The notes beneath the pieces are model-generated. The model was not told the origin of the DNA. It did no database searches and saw only the letters and a list, made by a program, of their open reading frames with translations. From assembly GCF_026155325.1 (NCBI RefSeq), contig NZ_JAPFPW010000024.1, forward strand, positions 1 through 35,881: DNA of 35,881 nt, written 5' to 3'. Shown here in pieces: positions 30,687-35,881 of this stretch. The DNA comes from Desulfobotulus pelophilus. GTDB lineage: Bacteria > Desulfobacterota > Desulfobacteria > Desulfobacterales > ASO4-4. The position numbers and the translations under genes are program-made. Every line of letters begins with the position of its first letter. The stretch's first letter is position 1.

Positions 30687-33461
30687 ATGCAGAACAGCGA
30701 GACTCCTTTTGTGGTTGGGATCGATCTCGGAACAACCAATTCCGCGGTATCCTTTGTGGATCTAAGAAAAAAATCATTTGAAATCAAGAATTTTCCCATT
30801 CAGCAGCTGGCAGGTGCCGGTGTTTTTGCTCCGCATAATGTACTCCCTTCCTTTCTTTATATCCCTGGTACCCATGAAATGGATTCATCCGCAATTCAGC
30901 ACCCATGGCCTAAGTCAACGGATATGTTTGCGGGTCTGTTTGCAAGGGAGTATGGAGGCAAGGTGCCGTCCCGCCTTGTGGTTTCCGCTAAAAGCTGGCT
31001 GTGTCATGACCAGGTGGACAGGCGTGCTCCCATCCTTCCATGGGGAGCACCGGCAGAAATTCCTAAGGTGTCACCGATTGAGGCAACATCACTTTATCTA
31101 TCCCATATTCGTAGTGCGTGGAATACATACCATGCCAAAGATCCGGATCTTTATCTTGAGCATCAGCAAATTACGGTCACGGTCCCTGCATCCTTTGACG
31201 AAGTGGCAAGGGAGATGACCCTTGAAGCAGCAAGGGAAGCCGGTCTGCCGAGGGTCATTCTTCTGGAGGAGCCCCTTGCAGCTTTTTATTCCTGGCTTTT
31301 GCGTCATGAAAAGAACTGGATGGAGCAGATCCGGCCGGGAGAGCTGGTACTTGTCTGTGACATGGGAGGGGGGACAAGCGACTTTACGCTGATATCCTTG
31401 AAAGAGAGCGAGGAAGGGGGAAGTCCGCGTTTTGAACGGATTGCCGTAGGCGATCATCTGATTCTCGGTGGGGATAATGTGGACCTTGCTTTGGCTCGTA
31501 TGATTGAAATGAGGCTGGGAGGTAAGGATATTTCTCTTTCCGGAGACCGCTGGAAGGTTCTCTGTCACCTCTGCCGTGCGGCAAAGGAACGGCTGCTTGA
31601 GGGAGGGCGGGCAAGGGAACGGATTACAATCATGGGGGAAGGCCGGAGACTGATTGGTGATACGGTTTCTGTTTTTCTGGAACAAGAAGAAACGGAAGAA
31701 ATTGTTCTTGAAGGGTTTTTCCCCAGGCTGTCTCCCGATGACCTGAAGCGTGATGCGCCTCCTGTTACGGGCGGTGTTACAGAATTTGGACTTCCATATG
31801 CGGCTGATGCAGCCCTGACTCGGTATCTGGCTGCTTTTCTTTACAGTCACAAGGAAGAAGTCCATCGAAAAATGGATCGTTCCGTCTGTCCTGATCATAT
31901 TCTTTTTAATGGCGGTGCATTGAAACCGCTCAGCATCAGGGAGCGTATCAGGGTCGCCGTTTCCGATCTTTTTAATCTGTCTCCGGATCAGGCTCCCGCA
32001 GAGTTGGAGAATCCTAATCCTGATCTTGCTGTGTCTTTGGGCGCTGCCTACTATGGCCTTGTTAAATACGGGAAGGGTGTACGGGTTGGGAGCGGCAGCC
32101 CCAGGAGTTACTACATGAGTATTGGTGTTGGAGAGCAAAAAAAAGCCTTGTGTCTTGTAGAGCGTGGCCTGGATGAAGGCAGTGTGATTGATCTTCCCCG
32201 GAATATTTTTGAGGTACAGGCAAATCAGCCGGTACAGTTTGATGTGTATGCTTCCAGTTTTCGTTCCGGTGACAGGGCAGGGGATCTGATCAATATTGAT
32301 GAGACCCTTTCTCCTCTTCCACCCCTTCGGACTTTGATCCGGTTTGGCAAGAAGGAAGAGGCTCGGAGTATTCCTGTTCATATGGAAGCGAATTATACGG
32401 AAATGGGATCCCTTGCTCTCTGGTGTCGGTCAGGGATTTCTGATCACAGGTGGCAACTTTCTTTTCAGCTTCGGCAGCCGTATCAGGTCCTTGTTCCAGA
32501 CAACAAGGATATTCTGGATGCTGAGCGAGTTGATGCTGCCGTGTGTGCCGCTCTCATGGCCTTTGATGATACCGGAGAAATTGTAAATCCCGTACGGGAA
32601 ATAGCGGCTATTGTTCTTTTATCCAAGAATCAATGGCCACTGGATCTTTTGAGAAAAATATCCGATGCTTTGCTCTCCGAGCCGGATTTACGTCGTATTT
32701 CACCTGCCCATGAAAGTCGATGGTTGAATCTTCTTGGTTTTTGTCTCAGGCCCGGTACGGGAGATGCTTTTGATGATGAAAGGTTACGGAAGCTATGGCG
32801 TTTTTACAAAGATGGTCTTGTTTTTACCAACAAAACCCAAAATAAAAATGAGTGGTGGATTCTCTGGCGTCGGGTTGCTGCCGGTTTGGGGCCAGGCAGA
32901 CAGCGTCAGATTCTTCAGGATCTTTCTTCCGTACTTTTTACAAAAACAAAGTCAAAAAAAATTATTTTTTCACAGGAATTGGTGGAAATATGGTCTGCCG
33001 TTGCTAATATGGAATTTTTAAGTGTTCAGGATAAAAAAAGATGTTCTGAAGCGTTGCTGCCTCTGCTCCACCCGAGAAAATCTCCTGAGCGTCTCTTCTG
33101 GTCTTTTGCAAGGCTGTGCAGCCGTACCCTTTTATATGGACCGGCGGACAGGGTTTTGCCTCCGGAGATGGTGACCCCTTGGCTGGATACGATTCTTGCT
33201 ATGAACTGGAACGATCCGGAAGCCCTGGCTTCCGTTCTTGTACCCGTAGCCCGGCTGACAGGTGACAGGGTACGGGATTTATCTCCGGATATGCGCAAAA
33301 AAATTGGTAAAAAGCTGGAGAATGTCCGGGGAGATGAAAGCAGAGAAGCACTGGCATGTCTTTACTCCGTGATTCCCATGGAAAGAAAAGAGGAGAAAGA
33401 GATGTTTGGGGAATCTCTGCCGCCTGGATTGCGTCTGTATCGTGATGCAGAAACAGACTGA
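30687..33461 (+). CDS. Hsp70-family protein with long C-terminal extension
   Basis: This 924-residue protein is the second member of the tandem pair. The ATPase core (about 1-500) is closely related to the upstream gene: GIDLGTTNSAVSFVDL (11-26), VSAKSWLCHDQVDRRAP (99-115) and CDMGGGTSDFTLI (224-236) are intact. After a short beta-rich region comes a helical extension of about 320 residues (about 600-924), matching the layout of Hsp70 proteins annotated with DUF3731. I know of such pairs in gammaproteobacteria, often beside a DUF2760 gene, which is not seen here. ATG 30687 has AGGA upstream; an in-frame TTG at 30657 is unlikely. The extension could be a client-binding or partner-binding domain. 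Function is not established. Confidence 0.85.
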   Translation: MQNSETPFVVGIDLGTTNSAVSFVDLRKKSFEIKNFPIQQLAGAGVFAPHNVLPSFLYIPGTHEMDSSAIQHPWPKSTDMFAGLFAREYGGKVPSRLVVSAKSWLCHDQVDRRAPILPWGAPAEIPKVSPIEATSLYLSHIRSAWNTYHAKDPDLYLEHQQITVTVPASFDEVAREMTLEAAREAGLPRVILLEEPLAAFYSWLLRHEKNWMEQIRPGELVLVCDMGGGTSDFTLISLKESEEGGSPRFERIAVGDHLILGGDNVDLALARMIEMRLGGKDISLSGDRWKVLCHLCRAAKERLLEGGRARERITIMGEGRRLIGDTVSVFLEQEETEEIVLEGFFPRLSPDDLKRDAPPVTGGVTEFGLPYAADAALTRYLAAFLYSHKEEVHRKMDRSVCPDHILFNGGALKPLSIRERIRVAVSDLFNLSPDQAPAELENPNPDLAVSLGAAYYGLVKYGKGVRVGSGSPRSYYMSIGVGEQKKALCLVERGLDEGSVIDLPRNIFEVQANQPVQFDVYASSFRSGDRAGDLINIDETLSPLPPLRTLIRFGKKEEARSIPVHMEANYTEMGSLALWCRSGISDHRWQLSFQLRQPYQVLVPDNKDILDAERVDAAVCAALMAFDDTGEIVNPVREIAAIVLLSKNQWPLDLLRKISDALLSEPDLRRISPAHESRWLNLLGFCLRPGTGDAFDDERLRKLWRFYKDGLVFTNKTQNKNEWWILWRRVAAGLGPGRQRQILQDLSSVLFTKTKSKKIIFSQELVEIWSAVANMEFLSVQDKKRCSEALLPLLHPRKSPERLFWSFARLCSRTLLYGPADRVLPPEMVTPWLDTILAMNWNDPEALASVLVPVARLTGDRVRDLSPDMRKKIGKKLENVRGDESREALACLYSVIPMERKEEKEMFGESLPPGLRLYRDAETD

Positions 33462-33514
33462 TTTTTTATCCATGTGAACAGTTTTTTCATTGCAGATAGC
33501 GGAAGGAGTCCACT

Positions 33515-33889
33515 TTGGTAAAAAGGATGTTGTTCTTTCTGCTGGTTCCAGTGGCAATGCTGGGTGGCTGCTCAGCTCACAATACAGAAAATTTTACCCC
33601 GAGCCGTCATCAGCATCCGGTACTGAATTTCTATCAGGGTCCTCTTGATCATCTGCATGCAGTGCGAAGTGGTAAATGCGGCATGTCTCCAAGCTGCTCT
33701 TCTTATGCCGCTCAGTCGTTTCAAAACCGGTCTTTTTTTGATGCGTGGTTTGCATCCTTCGACAGACTATTACGTTGTGGCAGAGATTTGGGTCACCCGA
33801 ATATCCGTTGGGTGCCCGCACCCGGTGGCCCGAAGGTTTTTGACCCGGTGGTGATATTGCGTGAAGATGCCCCCTGCTTACAGAAATAA
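33515..33889 (+). CDS. YidD-domain lipoprotein (putative)
   Basis: This 124-residue protein has a lipoprotein signal peptide: basic start, hydrophobic core and the lipobox MLGGC with C19 as the modified residue. After it, residues 38-90 resemble the YidD family, which aids membrane-protein insertion: NFYQGPLDHLHAVRSGKCGM, then SPSCSSYAAQSFQ and FDRLLRCGRDL, matching the family's YQ...C...P-x-CS-x-YA...LRC pattern (C55, C61, C88). Normal YidD is cytoplasmic-side and has no signal peptide, so an exported, lipid-anchored form is unusual. The start is TTG 33515, preceded by GGAAGGAG at 33501-33508; ATG 33527 would cut the signal peptide. It lies 17 nt before the ZnuA-like gene, so they are probably cotranscribed. 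It might be a metal-related surface protein rather than an insertion factor. Confidence 0.65.
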   Translation: MVKRMLFFLLVPVAMLGGCSAHNTENFTPSRHQHPVLNFYQGPLDHLHAVRSGKCGMSPSCSSYAAQSFQNRSFFDAWFASFDRLLRCGRDLGHPNIRWVPAPGGPKVFDPVVILREDAPCLQK

Positions 33890-33906
33890 CAGACAAGGAG
33901 ATCCCC

Positions 33907-34830
33907 ATGAGTCGTTGGATAAAAAAGTATGATTTGAGCATAATCTTGCATGGTCTGATTCTTATGCTTTTACTGCTTTTTCTGGGTGCAGCGACGGCAA
34001 AGGCGGATAAATCACTGATCATGGTCAGTATTCTGCCTCAAAAATATTTTGTGGAAAAAATTGCAGGGGACATCCTCGATAGTTTTGATGTAAAAGTCAT
34101 GGTTTTACCGGGGGCAAGTCCTGCAACCTATGAGCCCACACCTTCTCAGATGCTGCAGTTGTCTCGTGCCCGAGTCTATTTTTCCATAGGAGTTCCTTTT
34201 GAACGATCATGGCTGCCCCGTTTTGCAAGCACATATCCGGACCTGACCATTGTGGCTACGGATGCAGGATTTGCCAAAAGAACGATCCGTGGACACCGGC
34301 ACCATGATGACGGACACGGGCACAGTCATAGCCATGGAGAAGATTTTCCGGATCCGCACATATGGCTTTCTCCTGAACTTGTAAAATACCAGGCAATCAC
34401 TATCCTGGATGCCCTGCAGGCTCATTTTCCCGATAAAGCAGCTGCTTTTACTGCTGGATACGAAAGCTTCATTGATGAGATCGAAGGAATTGATAGAGAA
34501 ATACGAAAAATTCTTGAATCCCAAAAAGGTCGCAGTTTTTTTGTTTTTCATCCTTCATGGGGATATTTTGCTGATGCCTATGAACTGGAGCAAATACCCG
34601 TTGAGGTTGGAGGACGTGAGCCCACACCCGGGGAACTGGCTGTGATGATCCGTCAGGCAAGGGAGAAAGATGCCGTTGCAGTTTTTGTCCAGCCACAGTT
34701 TTCACAGCGTTCAGCTACCATTATTGCTAATGCAATCAATGCTGATCTGGTTGTTTTAGATCCGTTGGCAGAAAACTGGGGGGAAAACCTGATAAAGGCT
34801 GCCCGTGCTCTGAGGGACCATGCCCGGTGA
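33907..34830 (+). CDS. ZnuA-like metal-binding protein of an ABC transporter
   Basis: This 307-residue protein is a cluster 9 (ZnuA/TroA-type) solute-binding protein, exported by an N-terminal signal sequence (about 1-33) to the periplasm. A His-rich loop, GHRHHDDGHGHSHSHGE (129-145), is typical of zinc binders. Ligand candidates are H151 in DPHIWLSPELVKYQ and the histidine in VFHPSWGYFADAYELEQI. The first family ligand, the His of sPHtYEP, is replaced by alanine in PGASPATYEPTPSQM (68-82). I recall a subgroup with this motif, so it is probably functional with three ligands. ATG 33907 has AAGGAG upstream. No permease or ATPase gene is in the window; the neighbour is a PHP protein. Zinc is likely, manganese possible. 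Confidence 0.82.
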   Translation: MSRWIKKYDLSIILHGLILMLLLLFLGAATAKADKSLIMVSILPQKYFVEKIAGDILDSFDVKVMVLPGASPATYEPTPSQMLQLSRARVYFSIGVPFERSWLPRFASTYPDLTIVATDAGFAKRTIRGHRHHDDGHGHSHSHGEDFPDPHIWLSPELVKYQAITILDALQAHFPDKAAAFTAGYESFIDEIEGIDREIRKILESQKGRSFFVFHPSWGYFADAYELEQIPVEVGGREPTPGELAVMIRQAREKDAVAVFVQPQFSQRSATIIANAINADLVVLDPLAENWGENLIKAARALRDHAR

Positions 34831-34944
34831 ATTTTTTCACCTCAGATCAAAAATATAAAGAGAATTGGTGGAAAACGTGTGCATTTTGAGCTAAGAAGCT
34901 CATGGTTTTATTCTGGCCTTTTTTCGGTGTTTGAGGAGGAGAAG

Positions 34945-35808
34945 ATGCACGCCGATAGTTTGGGTACTAAATGGGTATCCGTGCACGGGGGGCACTCGGG
35001 AGAGTTTTGTCACCATGCCACAGACAGTCTTGAAGAGATTCTTGAAAAGTATGTTGCCCTTGGATTTTTATGGGTGGGAATTTCAGAACATGTCCCTGCA
35101 CCGACTCCTGAATTCCGGTATCCCGACCAGGTAAGGGCAGGTCTGACTCCGGAATTTTTGTATGAGCGTTTTGGTCGATACATGACGAGATGCAGGGAGC
35201 TGCAAAGGATTTTTGCACCAAGATTACAAATTTTTGTGGCCATGGAAAGTGAAAGTTATTCTGGTTATGAAAGCCTTATGAAAAACCTCATTACAGATTT
35301 TCGGCCCGATTATGTCGTAGGTTCCGTTCACCATGTCGCTGATCTTGGCTTTGACTATTCTGAAGATCAGTATATGTCCACAGCGAAAGCTCTTGGCGGG
35401 CTGGATAGCATGTATTGCCGCTACTTTGATCTGCAGTTTGAAATGATAGAAACCCTGAAGCCTTCTGTTGTCGGGCATTTTGATCTGATTCGCCTTTTTG
35501 ATCCTGACTACGGAAGCCGTATTCAGAAGCCGGATATTGCCTGGCGCATTACAAGGAATCTAGAGGCGGTAGCCAACCATAATCTGATTCTGGATTTTAA
35601 TCTGAGGGCTTTCTACAAAGGTGCTAATGAACCTTATGTTGCTGCTCCTATCTTGCAACAGGCTGCAGCAATGGGGATTTCTCTTGTTCCCGGTGATGAC
35701 TCTCACGGCGTATCACAGGTCGGTAATTTTATGAAAGAAGGAATCAGTATTTTAGAAAATGCTGGAGTCAGCACGAACTGGAAGATGCCTAAGTGTTTTG
35801 ATTTCTAA
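34945..35808 (+). CDS. PHP-domain phosphatase, histidinol-phosphatase-like
   Basis: This 287-residue protein is in the PHP superfamily, whose HisJ/HisK members remove phosphate from histidinol phosphate in histidine synthesis using a metal cluster. The first metal motif is VHGGHSGEFCHHA (13-25), similar to the HxH...H of HisJ. VAMESESYSG, VVGSVHHVADLGFDY and VVGHFDLIRLF provide further metal residues, and LVPGDDSHGVSQVG near the C-terminus holds the final DxH-type pair. No other his gene lies nearby, so histidinol phosphate may not be the substrate; related PHP phosphoesterases exist. ATG 34945 follows GAGGAGGA at 34933-34940. A frame opening at 34879 would add 22 residues without a site. The C-terminal end is complete. 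Confidence 0.85.
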   Translation: MHADSLGTKWVSVHGGHSGEFCHHATDSLEEILEKYVALGFLWVGISEHVPAPTPEFRYPDQVRAGLTPEFLYERFGRYMTRCRELQRIFAPRLQIFVAMESESYSGYESLMKNLITDFRPDYVVGSVHHVADLGFDYSEDQYMSTAKALGGLDSMYCRYFDLQFEMIETLKPSVVGHFDLIRLFDPDYGSRIQKPDIAWRITRNLEAVANHNLILDFNLRAFYKGANEPYVAAPILQQAAAMGISLVPGDDSHGVSQVGNFMKEGISILENAGVSTNWKMPKCFDF

Positions 35809-35881
35809 CAATAATAAAAAAGTTGTTGCTGATATAAAAAATAATGTTGACATAGGCTTGGTTGTTGGGGTAGTTTGTCTT
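35809..35881. other. Right-edge intergenic stretch
   Basis: The last 73 bases are AT-rich and hold no gene. A TTGACA occurs near 35846-35851 and could be the -35 of a promoter for a gene beyond the window; no good -10 is visible at the right distance. Confidence 0.4.

Noticed and set aside
31098-32381. 427-codon open frame on the minus strand
   Set aside because: It is a shadow of the second Hsp70-family gene, whose motifs are unmistakable on the plus strand.

Overview
The window looks like chromosomal core DNA of a Gram-negative bacterium. It carries an O-antigen ligase-type enzyme, the murein-recycling ligase Mpl, a lipoprotein and two periplasmic binding or sensor proteins. My best guess for the lineage is Desulfobacterota, near the Desulfobacterales, from the style of the proteins and the phasin-like genes; this is inference and there is no rRNA to test it. 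I see no tRNA, rRNA, transposase, integrase, phage gene or CRISPR array.

Layout. About 1-758 has no recognisable gene and ends in a strong hairpin terminator. 759-5398 (+) holds a Nif3-like metal protein, a coiled-coil zinc-ribbon protein, the RNase P RNA gene with its own promoter and terminator, a large protein ending in an HPr domain, and ispD. 5558-6907 (-) is a set of three phasin-like genes behind a good sigma-70-type promoter. 7235-11921 (+) holds argC, a sodium:solute symporter, folD and an M23 murein peptidase. 12317-14836 is secA. 15059-19791 is a tight clpS-clpA-aat-sbcB run, in effect a bacterial N-degron pathway operon with an exonuclease I attached. 19820-23435 holds a transglutaminase-like protein, a GT4 glycosyltransferase, a possible small RNA of about 240 nt and an O-antigen ligase-type membrane protein. 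23618-25676 (-) holds a membrane-anchored sensor-like protein without an output domain and a KptA-like protein whose catalytic motifs have decayed. 25830-28586 (+) is hemL-mpl. 28724-35808 (+) holds two tandem unusual Hsp70-family proteins, a YidD-domain lipoprotein, a ZnuA-like binding protein and a PHP-family phosphatase.

How the genes fit together. Most of the window is housekeeping: isoprenoid, arginine, folate and haem precursors, protein export, tRNA processing, murein recycling. Three themes stand out. Protein quality control appears twice: Aat makes N-degrons, ClpS selects them and ClpA unfolds them, and separately there is the paired Hsp70 locus. Storage-granule biology is suggested by the phasin set. 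Cell-surface synthesis is represented by the glycosyltransferase and ligase. The least explained items are the KptA-like pseudoenzyme candidate, the Hsp70 pair, the HPr-domain protein with no PTS partners here, and the candidate RNA at about 21780-22017. Starts were moved from the longest possible frame wherever a Shine-Dalgarno sequence or the family's N-terminus argued for it.
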